Positions 1-8,935 of a DNA stretch of 64,000 nucleotides are shown piece after piece; position 1 is the first letter of the stretch; each line of letters begins with the position of its first letter. Source of the stretch: Eudoraea chungangensis (lineage in GTDB: Bacteria > Bacteroidota > Bacteroidia > Flavobacteriales > Flavobacteriaceae); NCBI RefSeq assembly GCF_029360665.1, contig NZ_JARDUB010000006.1, positions 372,001 through 436,000 of the forward strand, read 5' to 3'. The notes under the pieces were generated by a model, which worked only from the letters and a program-made list of their open reading frames with translations, had not been told where the DNA came from and ran no database searches. Both the position numbers and the translations under genes were made by a program.

Positions 1-45
1 ACTTAAGGTCTTAGATCTACCCTATTTTTTAAGAAAGAGCATAAA

Positions 46-73
46 AAAATGCGTATCTCTCGATACGCATTTT
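46..73 (-). terminator. Rho-independent terminator of the propeller gene
   Basis: A perfect 12-bp stem (46-57 with 62-73) encloses a 4-nt loop. Read on the minus strand it is followed by a run of T, and it lies about 30 bases past the stop codon of the minus-strand gene that ends at 103. Confidence 0.85.
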
Positions 74-102
74 AAATATAACTTTTAGATGATAATTATT
101 TT

Positions 103-3100
103 CTAAGGCTTCAACAAACCTTGTCCTTCTACCCAAGGAGCACCCGCTGCTTTCATTTGCGACTCCAAAGCAGGAAGTTCCGAGTTTACAAATCCGGACA
201 ACTTGGATTTTACACCAGAAAGTTGTCTTTTCGCGGTCTCTAGGGCAGCTTTATGATTCGCTGTTGGTCCATAGGTACTTGTTTTTAAAGCATTACTCGC
301 AACAGATCTTCCGGTGTCGGGATTTGGAGCATCACGTTCTCCTATCTCTCCTTTGGCCTTGTTGCCATTTAAATCAGAATCCAGACCCTGTAAGAGGGTT
401 TTGGCCTCGTAAAGCTTTTCAGCCAATGCTGGTGATGGTGACTTTGCCTTCAAAAAGGCCCTCTGCATGGCGTTTACCTGTAACTGACTTTTTTTCAAGA
501 CATCTTTGGTGCCTTTTAAGTCTTGCTGAAACAACTCAAAATTCTCTCTAAAGGCAATAATATCCTCATAAGAAGCTCCTTTTAAAGCCCCTTCTGCCAA
601 CGGTACCACCTTAAACGACTGTTCCGTACTTAATGCCGTTAGTTTACCATCAACCATTTTCCACAATTGAACACTATATTCTCCAGGTGTGGCTCTGGTA
701 TAATTAGAATCCCAACTATTTTGTGTAGTAGAAACCTTTAAATCTTCCCCACTTCTATCAGCAATATCTAAAGCCCAGTTTACCCGGTTATAACCTTTCT
801 TATTAGTGCCTTTTACCACTTTTACAACCTCACCCTTACTATCTTTAACCGTTAAAAGGAAGGAAGGTGCTTCCTGAAGCTTTTCGGCTTCTAAGGCCTC
901 CCATCCTGGAAAAGGAATGTTGGTCTTTCCTTTCTCTCCAGTCTTTCTAACAGAAGATAAAGAGGCTATGGAATCTTTCAGGTAGTACGTAAATATTGCT
1001 CCATATGGAGGGTTTTTAGCCGCGTACTGGTTACTGCCCTGCGCATATCTTGCAGATTTTGGAACATACCAATAGGCAGGCTTTACTTGGAACAGGTGAG
1101 CCTCTTCCTCTTTTATTGTTTCAAAGTCTCTTAATGGGGCTATATCATCCAAAATGTAAAATCCTCTACCAAAAGAAGCAGCCACCAAATCGTTTTCTCT
1201 TCTCTGAATAGTTATATCTCGAATTGGAATGGTTGGTAAACCAGAATTTAAAGGCATCCATTTAGCCCCTCCATTAGAAGTATAATAAACTCCATTCTCC
1301 GTTGCAGCAAAGAGCAAATCTCTCTTTACATGATCTTGTACCAACCTCCAGGTAAGCAAATTCTTAGGAAGGTTTCCATTCATTAAAGACCAGCTACGAC
1401 CCTTATCAATACTTTTAAGAAGATAAGGCTTGTAATCTCCCGATTTATGATTGTCTAAGGCTGCATATACTACGTTAGCATCGAAAAGATCTGCTCTAAC
1501 ATCATTTACAAAAGGTCTGGCCGGCAGGCCTTTTACAGAGCTCAATTCCACTTTTCTCCAATTCGCCCCACCATCTTCAGACACCTGAATAATACCGTCA
1601 TCAGTCCCCGCATATAGTAAACCCTCTTGCTTCGGGGATTCTGCCAAAGAAGTAATGGTGTTATAATTAGACATTGCTAAGACATCCCAGGCATTGTCCC
1701 AACTCTGTTGTCCTCCCATGATTGGCAAAGCCAAGCGCTCTTCATTTCTTGTTAGATCTGCAGATACGGCAGTCCATTCATCTCCTCTGTTTTCCGACTT
1801 CCACACACGTTGTGAAGCAAAATAAAGTCGTGTAGGTTTGTGTGGACTTACCAAGATAGGCGCATCCCAGTTAAATCTCTCCGACGGTTCTCCAAAGCCA
1901 GCCTGTGGCTGAATTAAGACGGTCTCCCCTGTAGTCTGGTCTACTCTCCATAAACGCCCCTGCTGGTACTCACCATAAGTGATATTTGGATTTCCAGGTT
2001 CAATCGCGGACTGGTGCCCGTCAGCTCCAAGAGTAATCCACCAATCAGAATTTAGGATACCCGCCTCATTTCTAGTCCTAGAAGGTCCTCCATGAGAACC
2101 ATTGTCTTGTGTACCTCCGTAGATGTTGTAAAAAGGAGCCGAATCATCTACTGCAACCTTATAATATTGTGTTATGGGCAAATTAGATACAAACTTCCAT
2201 GTTTTGGTATGGTCAAAACTCTCATATAGTCCGCCATCTGTACCAAATAGAACGTAGTTAGGATCGGAAGCTTTAAAAGCCATGGCATGGCTATCCACAT
2301 GCTTACCTTTTTCATTCATATTTTCAAAAGTCTTCCCGTGATCTTCTGAGACTTTTACGTAGTTATTCATCAAAAACAATCTTCCCTCCTTGTGCGGGGA
2401 AGCATATAATTCCTGATAGTAATGTGGTCCTGTACCTCCAGAAACGGTATTGGATTGTTTAGTCCATGATTGTCCTGCATTCTCTGAGATAAACAAACCA
2501 CCTTTAAGTCTTTCCGTTTCTATAGCTGCATAAATAGTTTCATTGTTAAAAGGGCTCATGGCTAAACCTATTTTACCTAGGTTTTCATCTGGGATACCAG
2601 TAGTTAACTCTGACCAAGTCTCACCACCATCTATACTTTTATGTAAACCAGAACCTGGTCCGCCACCAAGATAGGCGGCAACAGTTCTATGACGTTGCCA
2701 GGTCGCTGCATAGAGTATATCAGGGTTCTTGGGGTCAATCAACAAATCGGTTGCTCCGGTCCACTCTTCATCTCCTAAAGTCTTGGTCCAGTTTAAGCCA
2801 CCATCTACTGTTTTATACACGCCACGTTCTCCGCCTTTACTCCATAAAGGTCCTTGAGCAGCCACCCAGATTGTATTAGAATCTTCTGGATGCACAATAA
2901 TAGTTGACAAATGTTCAGATTTATTAAGACCCATATTTGTCCACGTTTTACCGTCGTCATGACTAACATAAATACCATCGCCATAACCTACATGCCTACC
3001 ACCTACATTTTCCCCGGATCCTACCCAAATAGTACTGGGATTACTGGGGTCTAAGACTATGGAGCCGATAGAATAGGTCGTTTCTTTATCGAAAATCGGT

Positions 3101-3342
3101 TTCCAAGTTGTACCTGAGTTAACCGTTTTCCAAACGCCACCGGAGCCCACAGCGATATACCAAACGTTCTCATTCTCGGGATGTATTGCAATATCTGCAA
3201 TTCGGCCTGAAGTAAAAGCAGGGCCAATGCTCCTAAAAGCAAGACCTGCCATAGGATCTTTTGGTTTCTCCTGAGCAGAGATATTTAATAAAAAGGTAAG
3301 GGATAATAAAAGGGTAATGGGGGAATACATTTTTAATTTCAT
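103..3342 (-). CDS. Secreted VPS10/sortilin-like Asp-box beta-propeller protein
   Basis: The product is about 1079 residues, with an N-terminal signal peptide ending near ISAQ. It carries roughly ten Asp-box (BNR) motifs of the form S-x-D-x-G-x-x-W spread over the first 700 residues, for example SHDDGKTW, SIDGGETW and SEDGGANW. Such motifs mark sialidase/VPS10-type propeller blades. The last 300 residues are a separate, lysine-rich region with coiled-coil character. Related Bacteroidota proteins are annotated as glycosyl hydrolase or WD40/YVTN/BNR-like proteins, but no catalytic residues of a glycosidase can be identified, so a binding or scaffolding role at the cell surface is equally possible. 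I chose the ATG at 3342 over the ATG at 3372 because it puts the Lys-rich n-region directly at the start of the signal peptide. The gene stands alone and ends in a strong hairpin. Confidence 0.88.
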   Translation of the reverse strand: MKLKMYSPITLLLSLTFLLNISAQEKPKDPMAGLAFRSIGPAFTSGRIADIAIHPENENVWYIAVGSGGVWKTVNSGTTWKPIFDKETTYSIGSIVLDPSNPSTIWVGSGENVGGRHVGYGDGIYVSHDDGKTWTNMGLNKSEHLSTIIVHPEDSNTIWVAAQGPLWSKGGERGVYKTVDGGLNWTKTLGDEEWTGATDLLIDPKNPDILYAATWQRHRTVAAYLGGGPGSGLHKSIDGGETWSELTTGIPDENLGKIGLAMSPFNNETIYAAIETERLKGGLFISENAGQSWTKQSNTVSGGTGPHYYQELYASPHKEGRLFLMNNYVKVSEDHGKTFENMNEKGKHVDSHAMAFKASDPNYVLFGTDGGLYESFDHTKTWKFVSNLPITQYYKVAVDDSAPFYNIYGGTQDNGSHGGPSRTRNEAGILNSDWWITLGADGHQSAIEPGNPNITYGEYQQGRLWRVDQTTGETVLIQPQAGFGEPSERFNWDAPILVSPHKPTRLYFASQRVWKSENRGDEWTAVSADLTRNEERLALPIMGGQQSWDNAWDVLAMSNYNTITSLAESPKQEGLLYAGTDDGIIQVSEDGGANWRKVELSSVKGLPARPFVNDVRADLFDANVVYAALDNHKSGDYKPYLLKSIDKGRSWSLMNGNLPKNLLTWRLVQDHVKRDLLFAATENGVYYTSNGGAKWMPLNSGLPTIPIRDITIQRRENDLVAASFGRGFYILDDIAPLRDFETIKEEEAHLFQVKPAYWYVPKSARYAQGSNQYAAKNPPYGAIFTYYLKDSIASLSSVRKTGEKGKTNIPFPGWEALEAEKLQEAPSFLLTVKDSKGEVVKVVKGTNKKGYNRVNWALDIADRSGEDLKVSTTQNSWDSNYTRATPGEYSVQLWKMVDGKLTALSTEQSFKVVPLAEGALKGASYEDIIAFRENFELFQQDLKGTKDVLKKSQLQVNAMQRAFLKAKSPSPALAEKLYEAKTLLQGLDSDLNGNKAKGEIGERDAPNPDTGRSVASNALKTSTYGPTANHKAALETAKRQLSGVKSKLSGFVNSELPALESQMKAAGAPWVEGQGLLKP

Positions 3343-3515
3343 ATGGTTATTTTTAGATTCTCGAAAATACATTAAAATTGTAATTCACAAAATTTAGAAT
3401 CCTTAATAAAATGCTAATTTTACATACTTGCAGAGGCTTTCGTTTAGGACAATAGACAAACTATCGAAGGGAAACCAAAGATCCTTAAGAAGAAATCGAA
3501 GTTTATATTAATATA

Positions 3516-3546
3516 TTAACTATTTATTAAAGTAATAAATAGTTAA
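3516..3546. repeat. Perfect 14-bp AT-only-like inverted repeat
   Basis: Arms 3516-3529 and 3533-3546 are perfectly complementary around a 3-nt centre (AAG). Further copies of TAGTTA and TTAATTATTAA follow up to about 3568. It lies just past the stop of the minus-strand gene ending at 3565, so it could be a weak terminator, but the stem has almost no GC. Confidence 0.6.
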
Positions 3547-3564
3547 TAGTTAATTATTAAATAG

Positions 3565-3921
3565 TTACTGAAGAGTTTTACGTAGTTTTTTGTATTCCTT
3601 GAATTGTTTAGGTTCTAGGATAGATCCCATAAAAGCAGTTTCTTGTTCTCTAAGCTTTGCCAAGGACTTCTTCTTTTCTTCTTCAGAGGCCGCGCTCGCC
3701 ATAATTTCCTTAGACAAAACAAGATTATCGTTAATTGAATTATACATGGATGCGGCTTGTTCAACGGTCATTCCCAGCTCAGCCTGATAGGCTTTCACCA
3801 ATTCTACTGCTTTTTTCTCCTCTGGAGTTTTAGGAATTAGTTGTCCAGAAGCAAAATTTATACAACACAGCACAACACAAATGACTAAGAGGTACTTGTT
3901 TGGCGATAGAATCATTTTCAT
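3565..3921 (-). CDS. Small secreted helical protein, unknown function
   Basis: 118 residues with a clear signal peptide (about residues 1-26, ending ASG before QLIPK). The mature part is highly charged and predicted helical, with an EEEKKKSLAKLREQE stretch and a C-terminal KQFKEYKKLRKTLQ. I do not recognise the family. The pattern resembles the small periplasmic helical proteins of flavobacteria (Spy/CpxP-like in general character), but no LTxxQ motif is visible, so no function is assigned. The start ATG gives a proper n-region; an alternative ATG is three codons in. It stands alone, divergent from the TerC gene. Confidence 0.7.
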   Translation of the reverse strand: MKMILSPNKYLLVICVVLCCINFASGQLIPKTPEEKKAVELVKAYQAELGMTVEQAASMYNSINDNLVLSKEIMASAASEEEKKKSLAKLREQETAFMGSILEPKQFKEYKKLRKTLQ

Positions 3922-4052
3922 AAATATTATAATTATGAAACAAGATAAGGATTTTATTGTCTATTATGGAGCAACCATCTACATCATATTAAAACTTCAA
4001 AGATCATTTTCTTTTCAGAACGATTCTTATATTCGTAGACTAAACTCGTTTT

Positions 4053-5003
4053 ATGCTGATCTGGGGATTATTCCTTATTCTGGTTTTTGTTTTTTTGGCA
4101 TTAGATCTTGGTGTTTTCAATAAGGAAGACCATGTTATAAAGTCAAAAGAAGCCGGTATCTGGACCGCCATATGGTTTACAGTCGCCATGAGTTTTAGCG
4201 GGGTGATTTATTGGTTGTTCGCAGAGGGACTTATAGATAATCCAACAGACTTAAGTCCGGGAGATGCCGTATTAAAGTATATAACTGGTTATTTAATTGA
4301 ATTGTCTTTAAGTATCGACAATGTGTTTGTTATAGCGGTAATATTCACAGCATTTGCTATTCCTCCAATTTACCAGCACAGAGTTCTGTTTTGGGGAATA
4401 CTTGGGGCTATTGTTTTTAGAGGATTAATGATTCTTTTTGGGGTCACTTTAATTAATAGGTTCGAATGGATTATTTATGTGTTTGGTGTATTTCTATTGT
4501 ATACAGCTTTTAAAATGCTACGTTCCGATGAATCTAATTATAATCCCAAAGATTCTTTTGTATTTAAGCAAATTAAGAAAGTGTATCCTATTACTTCGGT
4601 CATCAACAGTCATGATTTCTTTATTCGGAAAATGGGATTATTGGTTGCCACTCCCCTCTTCGTTGCCCTTATAATTATTGAGATTACCGATGTTATGTTT
4701 GCCCTGGACAGCATCCCTGCAATACTAGCTATTACCTCGGACCCTTTCATCGTCTTTAGCTCTAATATTCTGGCAATCCTGGGCCTTCGATCTATGTATT
4801 TCCTTGTATCCAGAATGCTTAGCAAATTCCGCTATATTCATTATAGTTTAGTAGTAATACTTGCCTTTGTTGGTATTAAAATGATTATTTCACATTATAT
4901 CCATATAAAAGAATGGATTTCTCTTTCTGTGATTGTAGGTTCTTTGTTAGCAGGCATTGTGAGCTCTCTTCTTATTCCAGAAAAACCGAAGACTACGCAA
5001 TAG
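4053..5003 (+). CDS. TerC family integral membrane protein (Alx type)
   Basis: 316 residues with about nine hydrophobic segments. It carries both TerC family signatures: ELSLSIDNVFV near residue 90 and EITDVMFALDSIPAI near residue 210, with intramembrane acidic residues that in this family are linked to metal ion (manganese) export and tellurite resistance. The N-terminus, a hydrophobic helix followed by the FLALDLGVFN sequence, matches the usual start of Alx-type members, so the ATG at 4053 is likely correct. The gene is monocistronic and convergent with the next minus-strand gene (6 bases between stops). A metal or envelope-stress role is likely; substrate cannot be read from the sequence. 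No yybP-ykoY type riboswitch could be recognised upstream. Confidence 0.9.
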   Translation: MLIWGLFLILVFVFLALDLGVFNKEDHVIKSKEAGIWTAIWFTVAMSFSGVIYWLFAEGLIDNPTDLSPGDAVLKYITGYLIELSLSIDNVFVIAVIFTAFAIPPIYQHRVLFWGILGAIVFRGLMILFGVTLINRFEWIIYVFGVFLLYTAFKMLRSDESNYNPKDSFVFKQIKKVYPITSVINSHDFFIRKMGLLVATPLFVALIIIEITDVMFALDSIPAILAITSDPFIVFSSNILAILGLRSMYFLVSRMLSKFRYIHYSLVVILAFVGIKMIISHYIHIKEWISLSVIVGSLLAGIVSSLLIPEKPKTTQ

Positions 5004-5009
5004 GAATTG

Positions 5010-5354
5010 CTAATTGCCATGCATTTTTGACATCCCTATATATTCTAAGATGACTATTTCCAATTTATTATAAGACTCTAATTGCATAGAAATGAGCGAT
5101 TTGGATTCTTCAAAATATATTGTTTTATTTTTTAGACCTCCTATCAATTCTCTTTGAGATTTTTTAAGCTCCATTAGGCTGGTTTTAATGACAGTCAGCC
5201 GCTCAAACAAAAGTCTTGTTTTTGGCTCACAGATATAGCTATTGAGGTTGTTCTCCAGACCTAATAAACACTTATTGTTTCTTTCAAGGCGTCTTATCAG
5301 AGCGTTTCGTTCAATATATTTGGGGGTTTCGTCCAATCTTTCAATCGCTGTCAT
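5010..5354 (-). CDS. Hypothetical small cytosolic helical protein
   Basis: 114 residues, no signal peptide and no membrane segment. It is rich in Leu, Glu, Lys and Arg and is probably an all-helical or coiled-coil protein. I do not recognise it. It is a lone minus-strand gene, tail-to-tail with the TerC gene. It is kept because it has a proper ATG start, a sensible composition and fills an otherwise empty interval. Confidence 0.55.
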   Translation of the reverse strand: MTAIERLDETPKYIERNALIRRLERNNKCLLGLENNLNSYICEPKTRLLFERLTVIKTSLMELKKSQRELIGGLKNKTIYFEESKSLISMQLESYNKLEIVILEYIGMSKMHGN

Positions 5355-5518
5355 AGACTTTGATTTAAAGGTTATTAAATCATAAAAGCATCCACAAAAG
5401 ATACGAAATTAATCCCTAACCTAGCAGGAAGTTTGAATTTTAATGACAACTTAACTATTTGTTATACTTGAAGTTACATCCCCAGAGGTGTTTAAAAAAT
5501 TTGTAACACCGGATGTTT

Positions 5519-5866
5519 TTATTCCTGAAATTCCAAATCTACCAATAGTGCTTCCCATTCAGAAGAATAAGACCCGTGTGAAATTGCTTTTAGAAGTCTT
5601 CTTTTCTTTCTTTCGGAAATACTCAAAGTATCTAAAATCAAGATCCTTCGTTTAAGACGAATAATTCTTTCAACTTTCATTTCCCGCCTCGTTGAAGCCT
5701 CTAAAACCAGGTCCCGGTCAAATTTACCCAGAATGGTGCGTTCCTGAACCTCATATCTGTCTTCTATAGAACTAAAAGTCTCTTGCTGGGCATTAGCGCC
5801 ATAATGCAGAGAAGTCACAGCCAAGAGGACGATATAGGGTCCTCGAAATTTTTTAATAAAATCCAT
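5519..5866 (-). CDS. Small secreted basic protein, unknown
   Basis: 115 residues from the ATG at 5866, with a signal peptide (MDFIKKFRGPYIVLLAVTS to about GANAQ). The mature part is strongly charged, with an Arg/Lys-rich centre (ASTRREMKVERIIRLKRR). An ATG sixteen codons upstream would add a polar extension before the signal peptide and is less likely. Family not recognised; secretion is the only inference. Confidence 0.6.
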   Translation of the reverse strand: MDFIKKFRGPYIVLLAVTSLHYGANAQQETFSSIEDRYEVQERTILGKFDRDLVLEASTRREMKVERIIRLKRRILILDTLSISERKKRRLLKAISHGSYSSEWEALLVDLEFQE

Positions 5867-5957
5867 ACAAAGTGTTCTTTTTTCAAGATAAGGATTCTTT
5901 TGATTTACAAACAATTAAGTTAGATATAACAAAGCTTTACCCCGTTGTATCGCAGCA

Positions 5958-5965
5958 TATTTTTG
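5958..5965 (+). promoter_or_regulatory. -7 box (TATTTTTG) of the YceI gene
   Basis: TATTTTTG fits the Bacteroidota sigma-ABfr -7 consensus TAnnTTTG and lies 37 bases before the start codon. No clear TTG -33 element is seen at the expected distance. Confidence 0.45.
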
Positions 5966-6002
5966 TAAATTTCTACTATCTTTAAAAAAACTTGCGTTTT
6001 AA

Positions 6003-6509
6003 ATGAGACTACTACTCTATTCACTTGCCTTTCTAGCATTAATCTACAACTCTTCGGATAACCAGCTTATACAAAAGGTAACAGCAGAAGTGAGGTTCGA
6101 CTTTTTATCAAAACATGTGGAAGGCACAATACAGGAATTTAAGTTTTCAGGAGATATAAATTCAGAAGATTTGGAAAGTTCAATTTTTTCTGGTTCTGTG
6201 GCTGTTGAAACATTAAAAACAGGGAATTTTATTCGTGATTGGCATTTGCAAAGCAGCAAGTACTTTGATGAGGAAAAGTACCCCTTAATACGTTTTAACA
6301 GCAGCAGTGTTTCTAACGAAGGGAATATTCTAAATGTAGAGGGAAAGCTAACCATAAAAGATGTTTCCAAACCCATGCACTGGCAATTTAAGAAGGTGGG
6401 TAATTTGATCAAAGGCTCAGGAGTGATTTACACCTCTGATTTTGGAATCCATATAAAAAAAGAGAGAGAAGACAATAAGGTGGAGGTGTTTATAGAAATT
6501 AAACTATAG
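6003..6509 (+). CDS. YceI-like lipocalin-fold protein
   Basis: 168 residues. The pattern VTAEVRFDFLSKHVEGT near the N-terminus, SSKYFDEEKYPLIRF in the middle and NVEGKLTIKDVSKPM later is diagnostic for the YceI family, which forms a periplasmic beta-barrel binding polyisoprenoid or amide-containing lipids. A short hydrophobic N-terminus serves as a signal peptide, although it is not classical at the cleavage site. It is at the lower end of the usual family length. It converges on the polyketide operon (1 base between stops), so it is not co-transcribed with it, although a lipid-binding carrier next to a lipid-like pathway is suggestive. Confidence 0.85.
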   Translation: MRLLLYSLAFLALIYNSSDNQLIQKVTAEVRFDFLSKHVEGTIQEFKFSGDINSEDLESSIFSGSVAVETLKTGNFIRDWHLQSSKYFDEEKYPLIRFNSSSVSNEGNILNVEGKLTIKDVSKPMHWQFKKVGNLIKGSGVIYTSDFGIHIKKEREDNKVEVFIEIKL

Positions 6510-6510
6510 G

Positions 6511-6951
6511 CTATTCCAGTTTATCTGGAACTCCGGAGAAGTAGTTATAAATCTTGTTTACCCCCCAGTTCCCTACCGGAAAATACAGAGCAAAAAATAA
6601 AGCCATCCCCAGGGTGAAATTTCTTATTCCAAATAATTGATCCAAAATATTATCAGGATAGGCATAAGACGTTTCAAAAAAATAGCCGCCGAACTCCAGT
6701 AATCCCATCGCTATAAGCCCATAAGCGTATTGCATGTGGAAAGGAAGATTTCTGAGTACAAGGGAAATTGGGACCATATACAGTATATAACAACTAATAA
6801 CCTGCCACCAATACCTGAACTTAGCGATTTCAACCTCCGCACCAAACCAGTTCATAAGACAGCCCCAAATAAAATATACCAAACAGTAGGTAAGAAGCAA
6901 CTTCTTTTCTACGCGCCACTGTTCGCGTATCCAACGCATAGACTTATTCAT
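6511..6951 (-). CDS. Four-to-five-TM membrane protein, last gene of the polyketide operon
   Basis: About 146 residues with four or five hydrophobic segments (for example LLLTYCLVYFIWGCLMNWF near the start and FTLGMALFFALYFPVGNW near the end). No family is recognised. It is the final gene of the type III PKS operon; its ATG at 6951 is four bases past the ACP stop codon, and an alternative ATG at 6978 would overlap the ACP gene. The position suggests a role in export, membrane anchoring or a membrane-bound tailoring step, but this is inference only. Confidence 0.7.
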   Translation of the reverse strand: MNKSMRWIREQWRVEKKLLLTYCLVYFIWGCLMNWFGAEVEIAKFRYWWQVISCYILYMVPISLVLRNLPFHMQYAYGLIAMGLLEFGGYFFETSYAYPDNILDQLFGIRNFTLGMALFFALYFPVGNWGVNKIYNYFSGVPDKLE

Positions 6952-6955
6952 ATTT

Positions 6956-7207
6956 CTAGAGTTTCTTTTTGCTTTCAATTATAGCAATCACGTCGTTAGC
7001 CGTAAGCATTTTTTCGATATCATCGTTTTCCAAAACAATATCGTATGTGTCTTCCACATCTAAAACAATATCTACCAAATTCGCAGAATTTATATTTAAC
7101 TCGTTTATAAAATGGCTATTGGCAGTCATGGCCTCGATTAGAACGTCATCAGGTAAATACGGCTGCACAATTTTTTTTAGCTCCTCTAGGTATTCTTGTT
7201 TTTCCAT
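6956..7207 (-). CDS. Acyl carrier protein of the polyketide operon
   Basis: 83 residues, the length of a discrete type II ACP. The phosphopantetheine attachment site is Ser41 in INELNINSANLVDIVLDVED. The residue before the serine is Asn rather than the usual Asp of the DSL motif, and the following residue is Ala, which marks it as a specialised carrier rather than the housekeeping AcpP. It should carry the growing acyl chain for the ketosynthase, dehydratase and reductase encoded just upstream in the same operon. Spacing to the ketosynthase gene is six bases. Confidence 0.9.
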   Translation of the reverse strand: MEKQEYLEELKKIVQPYLPDDVLIEAMTANSHFINELNINSANLVDIVLDVEDTYDIVLENDDIEKMLTANDVIAIIESKKKL

Positions 7208-7213
7208 ATCTAA

Positions 7214-8488
7214 TTAGTCGGGATAAGATTTAAAAATAACACAGGCATTTACATCTCCAAAACCAAAACTTGCCTTGGCAATAATTTTTGGCTTTAATTC
7301 TATGGTTTTATGCGGAATTCTGCTTTTAGCAATGATCTGGCTAATTTCCGGATGAATATCTTCTGTATTTATATTTCCAAAAATCTTTCCTTCTTTAAAC
7401 TGCAACAAGGTACCAACACACTCAACGCTCCCTGAGGCAGCTAGACAATGACCAAAAATTCCCTTAAAAGAATTTATGTATGGAAAATCGCTTCCCTTTC
7501 GATCTAATGCTTCACTCCAATTCATTATCTCTACAGGATCTTTGGAAGTGGCAGTTAAGTGTCCATTTATCGCGTCTACCTCCGTTGCACTAACACCAGC
7601 CTCTTTAAGTGCCGTAGTAATACATCTTTGTACGCCTTTATTATTAGGTGCTGTCATACTGCCTCCATTTCTTTGCCCCCCACTGTTAACAGCTCCTCCA
7701 AGCACTTCAGCATAAATAGTGGCCTTTCTCTCAAGAGCACTTTCTAGAGATTCTATAACCAGCGCTCCTGCCCCACTACCAGGCACGAAGCCGGTAGCAC
7801 TCGCACTAAAAGGTCTGCTGGCTTTTTCTGGGAATGCATTAGAATTTCTTGCAAGAACCCGTAATGCGTCAAAACCACCCCAAACGTAAGGTCCGCTGTC
7901 GCTACAACTACCAACTAGCATTCTTTTGGCCTTCCCCTGGCTAATTCTATCAAAAGCCATTAAAACTCCCTCCGTTCCGGTGGTACAGGCAGAGGAATTA
8001 GTAGTTACCTGATTTCCCAATCCGAATCTTCCGCCTAAAAAGGCACTAATTCCGCTGGCCATGGTTTGTATTACCGAGGTACTTCCCAGTCGCCTTGTTT
8101 GCTTATCGTCAATAAGATGTATTGCCTCTCTAAACTTGTCTACCCCTAAAATACCTGTTCCAAAGACCACCCCTGTTTCCCAATCTACTTCCCCTGTCCT
8201 GTCAGTATATAAATCCGCATCTTTCCAGGCTTCAACACCTGCAATTACACCATACATTAAACCACTTGATTTTAAACCTCTTAACTCAAGTTTAGTAAAG
8301 TATTTATTTAAAATTTTAGTGTCTATTTTTGGGGTTCCAGATACTTGGCAACCAAAATTCAATTCCGCCAATTGCGGATTAAACTCTATACCGCTGACTC
8401 CATTTTTCAGGCTTTCACAAAAGCCTAAGAGGCTTATCCCATTCGGAGCACAAACCCCTAAACCAGTAACAACAACCCTCGCCTTCAT
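7214..8488 (-). CDS. Beta-ketoacyl-ACP synthase, FabF/KAS II-like
   Basis: 424 residues, a full-length decarboxylating ketosynthase. The catalytic triad is visible: Cys168 in NSSACTTG, His310 in NGHLTAT and His347 in GIFGHCLAASG. The usual HGT motif is HLT here and the GHLLGAAG element is GHCLAASG, so it is divergent from housekeeping FabF. It would extend an acyl-ACP chain with malonyl units. The start overlaps the dehydratase stop codon by four bases (ATGA), which implies translational coupling. It probably works with the operon's own ACP, dehydratase and reductase to build the starter chain of the type III polyketide synthase. Confidence 0.92.
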   Translation of the reverse strand: MKARVVVTGLGVCAPNGISLLGFCESLKNGVSGIEFNPQLAELNFGCQVSGTPKIDTKILNKYFTKLELRGLKSSGLMYGVIAGVEAWKDADLYTDRTGEVDWETGVVFGTGILGVDKFREAIHLIDDKQTRRLGSTSVIQTMASGISAFLGGRFGLGNQVTTNSSACTTGTEGVLMAFDRISQGKAKRMLVGSCSDSGPYVWGGFDALRVLARNSNAFPEKASRPFSASATGFVPGSGAGALVIESLESALERKATIYAEVLGGAVNSGGQRNGGSMTAPNNKGVQRCITTALKEAGVSATEVDAINGHLTATSKDPVEIMNWSEALDRKGSDFPYINSFKGIFGHCLAASGSVECVGTLLQFKEGKIFGNINTEDIHPEISQIIAKSRIPHKTIELKPKIIAKASFGFGDVNACVIFKSYPD

Positions 8489-8934
8489 TCTATCATTGGT
8501 TTTATAAATCCGGCTATTTCCCCCTTACATATTAACTCCTCTTTGCTAGAAAACATTTTCACTTTACACTTAAGTTTATTAAATCGAAAATAAATTTTTT
8601 CAGAAATCACTTTTACCTTTTGACCGGGGTATAGCGGTGATATAAACTCCATATTACTAGAACTAAGCGTCAGACCGGTTCCTTCCGAATTATACTCTTT
8701 GGTTTTGCCGATTAAATATAAACCTAAGCATACCAATCCTATTTGCGCACAGCATTCTGTAAGTATAACTCCGGGTGTAACAGGATTATCCTTGAAATGC
8801 CCCCTGTAAAAGTCTAATTCTTTTTTAAAAGTATACTCCCCTACTGCATTGTCTTCATCTAAATGTATTATTCTATCAACAAATAAAAACGGGGAAGTAT
8901 AGGGAAGCTGCTCTAATATTTCTTTATACGCCAT
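8485..8934 (-). CDS. FabZ-like hot-dog 3-hydroxyacyl-ACP dehydratase
   Basis: 149 residues. The pattern LPYTSPFLFVDR at the N-terminus followed by YRGHFKDNPVTPGVILTECCAQ is that of FabZ dehydratases; catalytic His46 and Glu60 are both present. It would dehydrate 3-hydroxyacyl-ACP to trans-2-enoyl-ACP. The later half (FRFNKLKCKVKMF) is typical of the hot-dog fold. It is flanked by one base to the reductase gene and a four-base overlap with the ketosynthase gene, so it belongs to the operon. A thioesterase role within the same fold is possible but less likely given the intact dehydratase pair. Confidence 0.9.
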   Translation of the reverse strand: MAYKEILEQLPYTSPFLFVDRIIHLDEDNAVGEYTFKKELDFYRGHFKDNPVTPGVILTECCAQIGLVCLGLYLIGKTKEYNSEGTGLTLSSSNMEFISPLYPGQKVKVISEKIYFRFNKLKCKVKMFSSKEELICKGEIAGFIKPMIE

Positions 8935-8935
8935 T

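Noticed and set aside
3881-4123. Plus-strand open reading frame of 80 codons overlapping the small secreted gene and the TerC gene start
   Set aside because: It overlaps both real genes, has no family pattern and reads through the TerC start in another frame.
5487-5510. GGTGTT...AACACC hairpin just past the stop at 5519
   Set aside because: Six-base stem with a 12-nt loop and no T run on the minus strand; too weak to call as a terminator.
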